From contig JABSOQ010000013.1 of the NCBI GenBank assembly GCA_013216195.1, forward strand, positions 1-45,218: a stretch of 45,218 bases of DNA, in the 5' to 3' direction. The DNA is from Bdellovibrionales bacterium (GTDB taxonomy: Bacteria; Bdellovibrionota; Bdellovibrionia; Bdellovibrionales; UBA1609). The notes beneath the pieces are model-generated. The model saw only the letters and a list, made by a program, of their open reading frames with translations. It was not told the DNA's origin and ran no database searches. Positions within the stretch are counted from its first letter, which is position 1, and the number at the start of each line of letters is the position of its first letter. A program made the translations under genes and the position numbers. Below are positions 22,981 through 32,319 of this stretch, in pieces.

Positions 22981-25929
22981 TTGGAGAGTACTGACTTGCA
23001 ATTGTCGATTGTGGTGCCGACACACCGTCGTGCCGACAGCCTTGTTCGCTTGCTGAAAAGTTTCAAGCACCAAGATCTGCAGCCAGATCATTTCGAAGTT
23101 ATTGTGGTCTCAAACCTTCCGGATCAAGAGACCGAGCTGAAGCTGTCGCAACTCACTCCAAAACATCAAATGCACTACTTCACAGCGGGTAAAGTTGGTG
23201 TGAACTGGGCTCGAAATCTTGGGTTAAGTAAAGCCAAAGCCGACTTTGTGTTTTTTCTAGATGATGACTGCGAACTCACGCACAATGACCATTTCTCAAG
23301 ACTGATTACGATACACAAGCAGCTTCCACATGTGGCTGCCGTCGGAGGGCTTTATACGCTACCCGCTGAAGCGAACCCCTATGAAAGAGCTTACACCAAA
23401 ATGTCAAATGACTGGGTTAAAGACTCTTTAGATAAAGACCTCATGCAAGTCGAGCGACTTCTAGGCGGTAACGTTTGCTACAAGAAATCACTACTTAAAA
23501 AGGCAGACCTAGAGTTCAACTCGGCCATCGTGTTTGGCGGTGCTGAAACTGAGTTGCATAATCGCATGGTCAAGAACTTCATGGACATGCGACTGTCGAA
23601 CTTGAGTGTGCGTCACCATGTGAAGCTCGATGCTCAGACTTTTTTTGCAAAGGCCATAAGACAGGGCTACGGCAGCCATTTCCAAGACGAGAAAAGCGAT
23701 CCAAATTCTCTGCAACTGTTAAGCAAAAAGCGCCTCTCTTTCTTGAACTTTCAATACCGGCACCTTTTCCGTGTTGGCCAAAAGAAAGCGAATCGCGGAG
23801 AAACTTGGCCTAGCGCTAAAATTAGCCGGCGAAAGATGTGGGCCTACGAGCTTGAAAGCCGAACTGCCAAGTTGGCCTCAGACAGTTATGCAGCTGCAAG
23901 TCTCGCATACTGGACTGCCTATCACCATATTCTCGTAGTGCTTGGAAAAGTCTGGAAGCAGGTGGGTTATGTTTGGAAACTCGCTGTGGTGGGGTTTCAC
24001 AAAGCCTACTGGCCTGCACATGGTAGTGCAATTCAAGCTGGCCATTACATCAGAAGCTTTGCTGTCAAAAACTACAGAAAATACGTAGTTGGAGCATTCT
24101 GGAAACTCGCACATTCGACTCACTTCGTATTTGATGTATTTCGGCACCAGGTTCCTGCGTTTCTTCAACACAAACTACCAGAAAAGATGCGCACAGAAAT
24201 GAAGCGGCTAAATGTTCGCCTACGCGCCGGCTTCGATGATCGCTTAGCTGGCTACAAGTTTAGTGTTTCTGACAAGCCTAGTGTTTATTTTCCAATCTCG
24301 AAAACTTGCACCAAGAACTGCGATTACTGTGGGCTGATTCGAGCGAAAGATCAGTTTGCCGATTTCAACTTATCAAACACGGATGCAGATGAGCTGACTG
24401 CAGATCTGAAGCACATGGGTTACAATCGTCTTACGATTCCTTGTAATTTGGCAGCAATGAGTTCGAGTGAGGCTGATGAGAACCTCGCAGCCCTTGGTCA
24501 GTTCGATAAAGAATTGCTATTGAACCCAGATATCCTGGCCGATTCAAATTGGCAGGCCTTGATAAAAGATTGGCAAGTTAAGGGATTCGAGTTTCTTCTT
24601 TTGCACAGACCCGGCAATAGCTTTCGTGAGATTTATAAGTTTCTGAAAAAAGGCAAAGCTCCTTACCGCGTTCTCAGTGTGCAAGATGTTTCACCAGAAC
24701 TCTCCAGCCTCTACTCGACCCTCTATCCAGAAGACCATCAGCTTGTAGAGTGGCTCTCAACATCAGCTGTCGAGCCGGTCTTACGTGACCCAAAAAACCG
24801 AAAAAGGGCTCAGAACATTGCTAGAACACTCAAGTTCTTTGAGAAAGAAGATATCAAAACTCTGCCTAAGACTTCGAACTTACACTACCCATTTTTGGTG
24901 CCCACTGAGAACGTAACTACAGTGTTACCATCTGGCGAAATGGCATGGTCATCCGATAGCTTTGGCCAAGCCGGCAAAATCAATTATTCGATAGTTATCC
25001 CTGTGCGATTTCAGATTAGTCATGCTTGTAAAGTTTTGCGAAATCTGTCAGCTAACGCCTATGAAAAATCGTCATTTGAAGTGATATTTGTAGATGACGG
25101 AAACGACCAACCCTTGTCGCCTGAGATTGCAAAGTGCTTTCAAGAACATTGCGACTCAGATCTTAAAGCTTGTGTAGTCCGATGGGACCGAAAGGCTGGT
25201 GACCGCTTTGATGATTCTTATAGAGCGGGCCAAGCTCGGAACCTAGGGGTTCGCCACTCCCGAGGCGAGAGATTGATGTTCGTTGACTCTGACATACTCA
25301 TCAGCCCCCAATTGCTTTTTGATCTCGACTCTCAACTTGGTGACAAGATGCTAGTTCAGTTTCCTCGACACATGATGAAAGAGTCTGCCTCGCACCAGTT
25401 TATGCCCTACGAGCAGATCGACCAATCGGAGCACACCTACAAACAGAATCACTACTGGGAGCAATTCAAAGCCACAAAAGACTGGGAAAGTCTCAAAAAC
25501 TACTGGAAGTACACTTGTACTTACGGCCTCGCGGTCACACGAAAGACCTTTGAGTCAGTTGGACCCTTTCGTTCTGAATACATCTACTACGGCTTTGAAG
25601 ATGTCGACTTCGGCTACCGGCTCTATCAAAGCGGGGCAAAATTTTTGCTATTGAACTCTCCGGTATACCACCTGTATCCAGACAAAGAGAATTCGTTTCA
25701 TTTTGACCAGCAAAAGAGGTTCAATGCCCTATCTCGCTCTGCCAGTATCTTCTTGCATAGAAACTTCGATCTAGCCTTTTATATGGACTTAAATCACTTT
25801 TTAGATTCCTCAGTATCTCTTCGACTTCTTAAACCCTATTATTATCTGAGATACAGATGGAAGGCTTTAAGTGGAACCGAAAAAACTGAAAAACCCCGCA
25901 GAAAACAAGTGCAACCAAGCGCAAATTAG
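22981..25929 (+). CDS. GT2 - radical-SAM-like - GT2 fusion protein
   Basis: A 982-residue protein with three modules. Residues 8-245 are a GT2 (GT-A fold) glycosyltransferase: LSIVVPTHRRADSL, Asp94-Asp96 in FLDDDCE and LLGGNVCYKKS. Residues 250-430 are a Trp/His/Tyr-rich stretch that may lie at the membrane. Residues 430-665 carry a radical-SAM cluster motif Cys443-x3-Cys447-x2-Cys450 (KTCTKNCDYCGL). The usual GGE(P) strand is not visible, so SAM binding is uncertain. Residues 667-900 form a second GT2 domain with Asp769-x-Asp771 in MFVDSDILISP and YGFEDVDFGYRL. It starts with TTG; GGGGG lies nearby. The gene overlaps the next one by 59 bases, opening an operon with two more radical SAM genes. 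Probable function: multi-step building of a surface glycan. Both sugars and the radical step are unknown. Confidence 0.8.
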   Translation: MESTDLQLSIVVPTHRRADSLVRLLKSFKHQDLQPDHFEVIVVSNLPDQETELKLSQLTPKHQMHYFTAGKVGVNWARNLGLSKAKADFVFFLDDDCELTHNDHFSRLITIHKQLPHVAAVGGLYTLPAEANPYERAYTKMSNDWVKDSLDKDLMQVERLLGGNVCYKKSLLKKADLEFNSAIVFGGAETELHNRMVKNFMDMRLSNLSVRHHVKLDAQTFFAKAIRQGYGSHFQDEKSDPNSLQLLSKKRLSFLNFQYRHLFRVGQKKANRGETWPSAKISRRKMWAYELESRTAKLASDSYAAASLAYWTAYHHILVVLGKVWKQVGYVWKLAVVGFHKAYWPAHGSAIQAGHYIRSFAVKNYRKYVVGAFWKLAHSTHFVFDVFRHQVPAFLQHKLPEKMRTEMKRLNVRLRAGFDDRLAGYKFSVSDKPSVYFPISKTCTKNCDYCGLIRAKDQFADFNLSNTDADELTADLKHMGYNRLTIPCNLAAMSSSEADENLAALGQFDKELLLNPDILADSNWQALIKDWQVKGFEFLLLHRPGNSFREIYKFLKKGKAPYRVLSVQDVSPELSSLYSTLYPEDHQLVEWLSTSAVEPVLRDPKNRKRAQNIARTLKFFEKEDIKTLPKTSNLHYPFLVPTENVTTVLPSGEMAWSSDSFGQAGKINYSIVIPVRFQISHACKVLRNLSANAYEKSSFEVIFVDDGNDQPLSPEIAKCFQEHCDSDLKACVVRWDRKAGDRFDDSYRAGQARNLGVRHSRGERLMFVDSDILISPQLLFDLDSQLGDKMLVQFPRHMMKESASHQFMPYEQIDQSEHTYKQNHYWEQFKATKDWESLKNYWKYTCTYGLAVTRKTFESVGPFRSEYIYYGFEDVDFGYRLYQSGAKFLLLNSPVYHLYPDKENSFHFDQQKRFNALSRSASIFLHRNFDLAFYMDLNHFLDSSVSLRLLKPYYYLRYRWKALSGTEKTEKPRRKQVQPSAN

Positions 25930-26497
25930 TCGACGGCTAACTTTGGGCAATTTGCTCACTATACTTTTAGCTTTGCTAGTGGGTTCTAGCTGCTCCTCTG
26001 TTATCAAGCGACCCGATTCTGACAGCTCCCCAAAGCCAAGATCACAGTCAATTGAAAAGCCGAAGGCCGCTCAACTAGATAAAAAGCAGCTCGCCAAACA
26101 ATTGGGGCTGTACCGAGACAAAACCGAGATCGGCTTTAAACAGATAACCTTCAATGACTGTTCAATCCCACGTCAATTTCGTAAAAATAGCGAGTGCAGC
26201 ACCCAGTTTTTAGCAATGATCAATTTTCGTATGCGCTGTCGCGATTCTGAGGGCACCGTCGAGCAACAGGTCACAAACTATGAACTCACCGCTCTTACCT
26301 CAGACAATATCAAATGGGATCTCGGTTCACTAAGTGGAACCACCAAGACCGATTCTCGCGGTTTTGGGCAAGTGATCGTGCGAAGCTGGTCCCGAGTCGA
26401 CAACAAGCAATTTCGCCTCACAGCAAATGGTCAAATTATGGGGGTTTCTGCCAAACAGGTACGCCAGTTTGTCTTGCCAAAATATTGGTGCAATTGA
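25871..26497 (+). CDS. putative lipoprotein of the radical SAM operon
   Basis: A 208-residue exported protein starting with GTG (GGAAGG upstream), inside the 3' end of the fusion gene with a 59-base overlap. The N-terminal hydrophobic segment LLTILLALLVGSSC ends at a cysteine, but the lipobox is weak (GSSC instead of LAGC), so a membrane anchor is possible instead. A Ser/Pro/Lys linker follows, then a beta-rich domain of about 120 residues with cysteines in FNDCSIP, SECSTQF, RMRCRD and a C-terminal YWCN. I do not recognise the fold. Its place between a glycosyltransferase fusion and two radical SAM enzymes suggests it works with their product at the cell envelope. Confidence 0.6.
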   Translation: MEPKKLKNPAENKCNQAQISRRLTLGNLLTILLALLVGSSCSSVIKRPDSDSSPKPRSQSIEKPKAAQLDKKQLAKQLGLYRDKTEIGFKQITFNDCSIPRQFRKNSECSTQFLAMINFRMRCRDSEGTVEQQVTNYELTALTSDNIKWDLGSLSGTTKTDSRGFGQVIVRSWSRVDNKQFRLTANGQIMGVSAKQVRQFVLPKYWCN

Positions 26498-26532
26498 TAG
26501 GAATTAAGCCATCTCAACCTTGAGGGGGCTTC

Positions 26533-27726
26533 TTGAAAAACGAAGATTTCATTCAAATTCCCTTTGATCGAATTGACCGGGTCGGTCAGCGCTCTCTTCT
26601 CAACAGAGACCTGTTTTGTGTGTCATGGATCCTTGGCCGTTTTTGCAATTACAGTTGCTCATACTGCTGGCCCTATGCTCACTCAAACAAGCCAGATCAC
26701 AGACCTGTAGAACTCGTTAAAGGTACAATCGATGAAATCAAACGGCAGGCTACCAATAGAGGCTTTCGCTCGTTTCACTTTTCATTCAGCGGGGGTGAGC
26801 CGACTGCCAACCCTAAGTTTTTGGATATCATTTCGCATTACGCCTCTGATCGCGACAAAATGAATTACCTTTCGACTCACATGACTTCAAATTGCAGCCC
26901 TAGCATCAAGTGGTACAAAAGGTACGTTGAGGCTACCAAAGAACTCGACCGAGTTAGCATCACTGCTAGTTACCACTCTGAGTTTGCTAAAAAAGACATC
27001 TTTGCTGAGAAGCTTTTGTTCTTACAAGAGAACGGGGTCAACATCACAATCAACATGGTTATGGTTCCTGAGCGGTTTGATATGCTCTGGGAAACAGCAC
27101 TGTTTTTTCACGAACAAGAGATCAACGTCACACTGAAGCCTCAGAGCAACCCGAACGCCACAAAAGTGGTCGATGGCTACACTGAAGAGCAACTGTTGCG
27201 ACTTCGCACCGGCATGCCGCAAATGGACTTCACTGGTAAGCATTCAAAAGTCAAAAAAGCTGTAGACCCCAACCGACTACCACCAAGTGATTTCAAACCT
27301 CCTGCGCCTAAGCCCAATACACCCAAGAAGTCAGACGACGGTTACGTCAGCCCAGTTCTTCAGGTTGAGCTTATGGATGACTCTGGCAAGAAATGGTACA
27401 TGGACCAAGCCGAGCGATTTAATGCGTTCAACTTCAATCAATTTAAAGGCTGGGAGTGCAGCGCTGGCTACAGAAGCATCATCATTCGTGAGCCAGACGG
27501 AACAATCAAGAGAAGTTACTCTTGTCATGACGAACCATTGGGGCATATCGACACTGGTTTTCAGCTCTTTCCAAAGGTTATGCCTTGCGTAACTCCCTCT
27601 TGTGTCAGCAGTGCTGATAGCAAAATTCCAAAAAGGAAGCCCGGCACGGGTTTACCTCTCTGGCCGCAAAAGGTAACCTCAAACACTCAGCAAACAAGAG
27701 GTGGGGCTCCAGATGTCATGGCTTAA
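26533..27726 (+). CDS. radical SAM enzyme with extra C-terminal cysteines
   Basis: A 397-residue protein starting with TTG; GAGGGGG lies just upstream. The radical SAM cluster motif is Cys38-x3-Cys42-x2-Cys45 (RFCNYSCSYCWP), and the SAM-binding GGEP is at residues 87-90. The barrel runs to about 220. A proline-rich linker follows, then a cysteine-bearing C-terminal region with WECSAGYRS, SYSCHDE and MPCVTPSC, which resembles a SPASM/twitch auxiliary cluster. Such enzymes make carbon-centred radicals on peptides or sugars. The gene is in an operon with the GT2-radical SAM fusion and overlaps the next, twitch-type, radical SAM gene by 14 bases. No short precursor peptide gene was found nearby, so a RiPP pathway is not supported. 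Confidence 0.85.
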   Translation: MKNEDFIQIPFDRIDRVGQRSLLNRDLFCVSWILGRFCNYSCSYCWPYAHSNKPDHRPVELVKGTIDEIKRQATNRGFRSFHFSFSGGEPTANPKFLDIISHYASDRDKMNYLSTHMTSNCSPSIKWYKRYVEATKELDRVSITASYHSEFAKKDIFAEKLLFLQENGVNITINMVMVPERFDMLWETALFFHEQEINVTLKPQSNPNATKVVDGYTEEQLLRLRTGMPQMDFTGKHSKVKKAVDPNRLPPSDFKPPAPKPNTPKKSDDGYVSPVLQVELMDDSGKKWYMDQAERFNAFNFNQFKGWECSAGYRSIIIREPDGTIKRSYSCHDEPLGHIDTGFQLFPKVMPCVTPSCVSSADSKIPKRKPGTGLPLWPQKVTSNTQQTRGGAPDVMA

Positions 27727-29239
27727 TTGGTTAGGTTTCAAAAAAAATGAAGATCAACAACAGGCAGCAGCCACACCACTGCCGGCACCCTGCTCAACTC
27801 AAGAGTCTAAAACCGTTAAAGCGAAAAAGAGCGACTCTCCTTTTTTGACTGATACGTTCTGCATTTTGCCCTGGGCGCACCTCAGCACTCGGCCTAATGG
27901 TCACATGAGAGTTTGCTGCACAGCTAATGCCTCGTCTGCGGCGGCAACTAATGACAAGAAGTACGGTGGCGAAGTTGGCATTCTCAAAAATGACGATGGC
28001 AAGCCTGCAAACTTGAACCACACAACTCTTTCACAAGGGTGGAACAATGCCTACATGAAGAGCATACGAAAACAGATGCTCGCTGGCGAAGTGCCCCCAT
28101 CTTGCTCAAAGTGCTTCAAAGAAGAGGCTGCTGGGCACCGCTCAAAAAGACAATGGGAGACCGAGTACTGGTCGCGTAGGCTCGACGTCAATAAGCTCGT
28201 CGAAGACACTCAAGAAGACGGGTCTGTTCCTCCACAAATTGCCTATGTCGACCTGAGGCTCGGCCACAAATGCAATTTGAAATGCTCAATGTGTTCACCT
28301 CACGACAGCTCTTTGTGGGTCAAAGACTGGAACACAATGTACCCGCAGGTGAAGAACAAGAACCTAAAGCAAATTATGGTTTGGGCCAATGAGGGCAAGG
28401 TCGATGGAGCCAGCTACGACTGGTACCTAAACAACGATTCCTTCTGGACAGAACTCTACGAGCAGATTCCAAACCTTAGGCAGCTTTATTTCGCTGGCGG
28501 CGAAGCCACCATCATAGATAAGCACTACGAGATCTTAGAAAAGTGCATTGAGACGGGCCATGCCCATCACATTGAATTGCGCTACAACTCTAATGGCATA
28601 CATATGCCTGCCAAACTGTTTGAGTTATGGAGCCACTTTCCAAAAGTTAGATTTCACTTCTCTGTCGACAGCATTGGTGAAATGAACGAATACATTAGGC
28701 ATCCTAGCAAATGGTCTGTTATCGAGAGGCAGTTTAAAAGACTTGATGCGACCCCTGACAATGTTGAAGTGACTATTGCGTGTGCTGTACAAGCATTGAA
28801 CATTTACTACTTACCAGAGTTCATTGACTGGAAGCTCTCGCAGAACTTTAAAAAGATCAATCCGGCCCCATTAGGTGCAGGCTTAATCAACGTACATTTC
28901 GTTTATCATCCGGCGTGCTTGAATGTGAAAATCTTCCCGAAAGAATTCAAGCAGCAAGTTCGTGAAAAGTACGAAGCCTATTGTGCTGACTTAGCCAAAC
29001 GCTATTCTGACGACCAAGAGTTTCTTGATAACGCCTACGGCATCAAACGACTGATGGGCCTTGTACAATTTATGGAGTCTGAAGACTGGTCACAAAGAAT
29101 GCCAGAGTTTCAAGAGTACATTCGCCTGCTCGACAAAACGAGAGGCCACTCTTTTGAACAGACTTTCCCAGAGATGGCTCACTTACTTGATTGGCAGGCG
29201 GAGCCAAAACTCGAGGCACAGCCTGAGGCAACCCTCTAG
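27713..29239 (+). CDS. N-terminal twitch-domain radical SAM protein
   Basis: A 508-residue protein of the twitch-containing radical SAM family. Residues 49-71 have FCILPWAHLSTRPNG followed by RVCCTA, the start of a twitch-type auxiliary cluster region that precedes the barrel. The core cluster motif is Cys187-x3-Cys191-x2-Cys194 (HKCNLKCSMCSP) with FAGGEA as the SAM-binding strand. CSKCFKEEAAGHRS lies between. The ATG at 27713 (AGAGGTGG upstream) overlaps the preceding radical SAM gene; a GTG four codons earlier is less likely. The same domain order recurs in the 40234-41640 protein. Such proteins are found among surface-polysaccharide genes in bacteria and in some large phages. The reaction is unknown; with two radical SAM neighbours it is probably a partner step. 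Confidence 0.85.
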   Translation: MSWLNWLGFKKNEDQQQAAATPLPAPCSTQESKTVKAKKSDSPFLTDTFCILPWAHLSTRPNGHMRVCCTANASSAAATNDKKYGGEVGILKNDDGKPANLNHTTLSQGWNNAYMKSIRKQMLAGEVPPSCSKCFKEEAAGHRSKRQWETEYWSRRLDVNKLVEDTQEDGSVPPQIAYVDLRLGHKCNLKCSMCSPHDSSLWVKDWNTMYPQVKNKNLKQIMVWANEGKVDGASYDWYLNNDSFWTELYEQIPNLRQLYFAGGEATIIDKHYEILEKCIETGHAHHIELRYNSNGIHMPAKLFELWSHFPKVRFHFSVDSIGEMNEYIRHPSKWSVIERQFKRLDATPDNVEVTIACAVQALNIYYLPEFIDWKLSQNFKKINPAPLGAGLINVHFVYHPACLNVKIFPKEFKQQVREKYEAYCADLAKRYSDDQEFLDNAYGIKRLMGLVQFMESEDWSQRMPEFQEYIRLLDKTRGHSFEQTFPEMAHLLDWQAEPKLEAQPEATL

Positions 29240-29256
29240 CTAACAAAAGTTAGTTT
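29239..29256. terminator. short hairpin between convergent radical SAM genes
   Basis: GCTAAC-AAAA-GTTAGT with a following TTT on the plus strand; a five- to six-pair stem with a four-base loop at the exact junction of the two convergent genes. It is short for a terminator, so this is a weak call. Confidence 0.35.
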
Positions 29257-30503
29257 ACAAACTGAGAATTAAAAAGGTCGAAGTCTTTTCGACCACAGGT
29301 TTTAGAGCACGTAAAGAGCTTGCCCTCTTGATAGCTAGGCTTCTCCCATGAGTTGGGCAGGCGGCTTTGAAAAAACTCAGACTGCACCACATTCTCAATG
29401 CCTCGTTCAATCGCATTCAGCGAGTCGAGACCACGCTCTAAAGTTTCAAACATCTTCCATAATTCGCCGGTCTTGGGCTTTGAGTACCAAGGGTACATTC
29501 GAATAGCGAGCCAACAGCAAGGCAATGCAAAACCCTCAGCTGTAAGGTAAACACTTTTCTCTGCAGCAACTTTGCAATCAATGGGAGCTTTCTCTATGTA
29601 ATCGACAAGTGGCTTAGCTGAGGCTGCCGGCTTCACAGCGACAGGTTCTTCTTTTTGTTGAGGCTCTTCACTAACAGTCTCTAAAGAACCTCCGCTAGTA
29701 GATGGAGCTGCTATTGAGGACTTTTTCTTCGAAGGTTTGTAGACCTGACCCTCTTTAGTGAACGAAACCGGAGCCGCTTCTTTGATTTGACTTTGTTTTG
29801 CCTTCTCAGTCTTCAAGGCCGAGTTGATATATTTCTCTCCTCTTGGCATCTGGATGGTGTATTCAACCTCCCCATCTCGGTTCATTACAACCTGCTCGTC
29901 TTTGCGAGCCGATTTAGTATTGCTAAAAAATCGGCCTGTCTTTTTGACCTGAAACTTTTGAATGCCCCACATCTCAGCCAAAGTTCTTGCATACTCGACC
30001 TGGTGTTCATTGTGACGAAAGACAATATAATCCCAACGAGCCACCCCTCCAGCGGCAAGAAAGGCTTTTACGTTCTCCTCGACTTTGTGCCAAACAACAC
30101 CTTTGCGGTAAAGGTGATTGGTGTCCTCAAGACCATCGATTGCGAACACTGCTCGATCGACAACCTTTGCCATCTTAGACCAATAGCTAGGGCTACGGAG
30201 CCCGCCATTTGAAAAGATCTCTAGCTGAATTTCGGGGTGAACATTTCTCAACCATTCGAAGATTTCTAAACTCTCAGAGGCAGCTGCAGGGTCACCATAA
30301 TTACCGCACATGTACACTTTGTTGAGCTGTCTCACAAAACTCTCAGAGAGAGCTTTCTGCACATCGGTTAGACTCAGCTCTGTGATTGGCAGTTGGGGGT
30401 TGATGGCCCCTCCGCTCACGGCCCTCAAACACATCGGGCAGGTTGCATTGCACTTGGAGGTGGTCTCCATGTGCAAAATTTTGATCTCGTAACTCTGATA
30501 CAT
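29250..30503 (-). CDS. SPASM-like radical SAM protein with low-complexity insert
   Basis: A 417-residue protein. The cluster motif is Cys18-x3-Cys22-x2-Cys25 (TSKCNATCPMCLR) near the very N-terminus, with CGNYGDPAAASES in the position of the GGEP strand. Residues 225-310 form a charged Ser/Pro/Lys/Glu-rich stretch (KPSKKKSSIAAPSTSGG, EEPQQKEEP) that is almost surely a flexible insert. After it comes a SPASM-like region: PIDCKVAAEKSVYLTAEG, LPCCWLAIR and FTCSKTCGR, which offers enough cysteines for auxiliary iron-sulfur clusters. It faces the twitch radical SAM gene (10 bases apart) and diverges from the pilin-like gene. The opposite strand suggests separate regulation from the 22981-29239 operon. 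Confidence 0.85.
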   Translation of the reverse strand: MYQSYEIKILHMETTSKCNATCPMCLRAVSGGAINPQLPITELSLTDVQKALSESFVRQLNKVYMCGNYGDPAAASESLEIFEWLRNVHPEIQLEIFSNGGLRSPSYWSKMAKVVDRAVFAIDGLEDTNHLYRKGVVWHKVEENVKAFLAAGGVARWDYIVFRHNEHQVEYARTLAEMWGIQKFQVKKTGRFFSNTKSARKDEQVVMNRDGEVEYTIQMPRGEKYINSALKTEKAKQSQIKEAAPVSFTKEGQVYKPSKKKSSIAAPSTSGGSLETVSEEPQQKEEPVAVKPAASAKPLVDYIEKAPIDCKVAAEKSVYLTAEGFALPCCWLAIRMYPWYSKPKTGELWKMFETLERGLDSLNAIERGIENVVQSEFFQSRLPNSWEKPSYQEGKLFTCSKTCGRKDFDLFNSQFVN

Positions 30504-30684
30504 AGTGGGGCACTCTATCAGACCACCAAGTTATTCGCAGCAAAATTATGTTAACCTAGGAGCTGATTTTCACTGGATTTTCTCACTTTGAGCCAGTTTC
30601 TTGGGTTTTCAACAGCCGTTGTTTCGAGAGAACACATTAGAGGTTACAATTAGAGAAACTTGGGGCTAGTTTAAGGATTGTTGA

Positions 30685-32319
30685 ATGTATGTGCGGTTGA
30701 TTTCTCCATTGAAAAATCAGCAAGGTGTGTCACTTGCGGAAGGTTTAGTAAGTGTTGGCGCTGTTGCTGGTCTAGCAGCTCTTATTGCCACCTTGGCAAC
30801 ACAAACAGATACCAGACAATACACATTAAAGAGATCTTGTGAGTCTTTAGCGGCATCGATTACTGAGGCCGTGGCCGAGCAAGGTGTTTACGCAGATATC
30901 TACGGTATCGTACCAGGAAAAGATCCTGTGACGACGGATCCTGATGGGGGTGGAACTTACCCCACTGAGTTAGCCGTGGGCCAAGCCAATGACATGATTG
31001 GTGATGCTCCAGGTGGGCCAATGCCAATTGTTCAAAATACTGATCTCTATCCCGGAGTCACCGAGTTGATCGGAACTGGCCCCACTCCCGTTATTAATAC
31101 TCATAGATTGATCAAAGGTAGCATGGCAGCACTTAACGCCATCTATGCCAGCGCAGATGTTTGTACCAATTGGTCAACCTACCCAAATCTAACTACTCAT
31201 GATGGTACACAGGTTACGGCCCTTGGCATAACCTCTGAACTGTTCAACTTGCCAACTGATCTTGAGATTCGAATTCAGCTTAGAGTTCAACCTGCAAACG
31301 GCGGAGCCGAAGGCTGCCCTGGAGCTGGAACTCCAAGATATATTCGGCCAGGAAGCGCTGCTGACCCTGGGGCTGTTGGGGTTAGAGCCTCTGAAAATGC
31401 CTTCGACCTCTTGTCTTACGATTCAGAAGATGGCGCAAATGATGGGGTTGCCACGCCTCCTGCTAATTCAGTTGTTGGTGACGCTTACGTGTTGCGCGTA
31501 AGGGTCGCATTCGACGCCGATGGTGATGGTGCGCGTGAAGGCTCTTGTATAAAAACTCAAACATTTAGATACCCGGTTGATTCGGAACCACCGAACCCAC
31601 CTGATGCTTTTGAAATTTCAGCTAAGACTCCAGAACTGCCGACTACAGTGGCCGATGCAAATGCTCTCGCAGGACTTGGTCTGTCGTGTACAGCGACTCC
31701 GACCACAGCTAACCAGAGAATCACAATTCGGCTAGTTTACAACGGCTCATTTCGCCCAGGCGATGTGCCACTTTGTAGGGACATTTCGCAGACCCTCAAT
31801 AGAGACCGTGATGCTGACGGCAACGTTGCCACTGATGATTGGGTCTATGGTCAAATACCTGGAGCAGGTGTGAGAACGACTCAATTCTCGGCCGGGGGAA
31901 GCCCAAAGAGAATGTGTGCACGAGCTGCAGGAGGGCCGTACGGGATCGGTATCGACCCAAGTGACTTGCCTGATTACACCGCCTTCCCCGACAGGGTAAA
32001 TGGTGAAGAAGAACCTATGGATTGGGCCCCGGGTGGAGCCGCACTCGATCATTGGGTACCATGCTCTGAAATGAGGCTATGTGGTAAAAGCGTAGATTTC
32101 GTTAACATGACCGATAACGGTTTGCCAGCACCTCCAAACCCAACTGGGGCTAGGCCCTGGAAGTTTCACGAGACCATTCGTGATTACGAACTTCAAGTGA
32201 CATGGCGAGAAATACCAGCCGACTGTATCGTGGGTATCGAAGCTAGAACTGTTGATTTGGCTGGTAACATGTCACCAGTCGTTCGGTTGGCGGATCCAAC
32301 ACCGCCAGGTCGGTATTGA
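30685..32319 (+). CDS. large type IV pilin-like protein, N-terminal portion
   Basis: A 544-residue frame with a prepilin leader. The first 14 residues are basic and end at Gly14; the mature protein would start VSLAEGLVSV with the conserved Glu at position +5, then a hydrophobic helix (GAVAGLAALIATLATQ). Prepilin peptidase would cut after Gly14. The remaining 500 residues are a long, beta-rich, Gly/Asp/Pro-rich extracellular part with a C-terminal Ig-like module (IVGIEARTVDLAGNMSP). Ordinary pilins are about 150 residues, so this is a pilin-tip adhesin or a pseudopilin with a long head. AAGGA sits eight bases before ATG. The frame ends at TGA 32317-32319, but the sequence appears to continue in the +1 frame to 32863, which suggests a frameshift. 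Confidence 0.7.
   Translation: MYVRLISPLKNQQGVSLAEGLVSVGAVAGLAALIATLATQTDTRQYTLKRSCESLAASITEAVAEQGVYADIYGIVPGKDPVTTDPDGGGTYPTELAVGQANDMIGDAPGGPMPIVQNTDLYPGVTELIGTGPTPVINTHRLIKGSMAALNAIYASADVCTNWSTYPNLTTHDGTQVTALGITSELFNLPTDLEIRIQLRVQPANGGAEGCPGAGTPRYIRPGSAADPGAVGVRASENAFDLLSYDSEDGANDGVATPPANSVVGDAYVLRVRVAFDADGDGAREGSCIKTQTFRYPVDSEPPNPPDAFEISAKTPELPTTVADANALAGLGLSCTATPTTANQRITIRLVYNGSFRPGDVPLCRDISQTLNRDRDADGNVATDDWVYGQIPGAGVRTTQFSAGGSPKRMCARAAGGPYGIGIDPSDLPDYTAFPDRVNGEEEPMDWAPGGAALDHWVPCSEMRLCGKSVDFVNMTDNGLPAPPNPTGARPWKFHETIRDYELQVTWREIPADCIVGIEARTVDLAGNMSPVVRLADPTPPGRY

Noticed and set aside
22981-30503. RiPP peptide-modification cluster
   Set aside because: No short precursor ORF was seen beside the radical SAM genes, and no leader-binding domain, peptidase or peptide exporter is nearby; glycosyltransferases fit better with glycan work.
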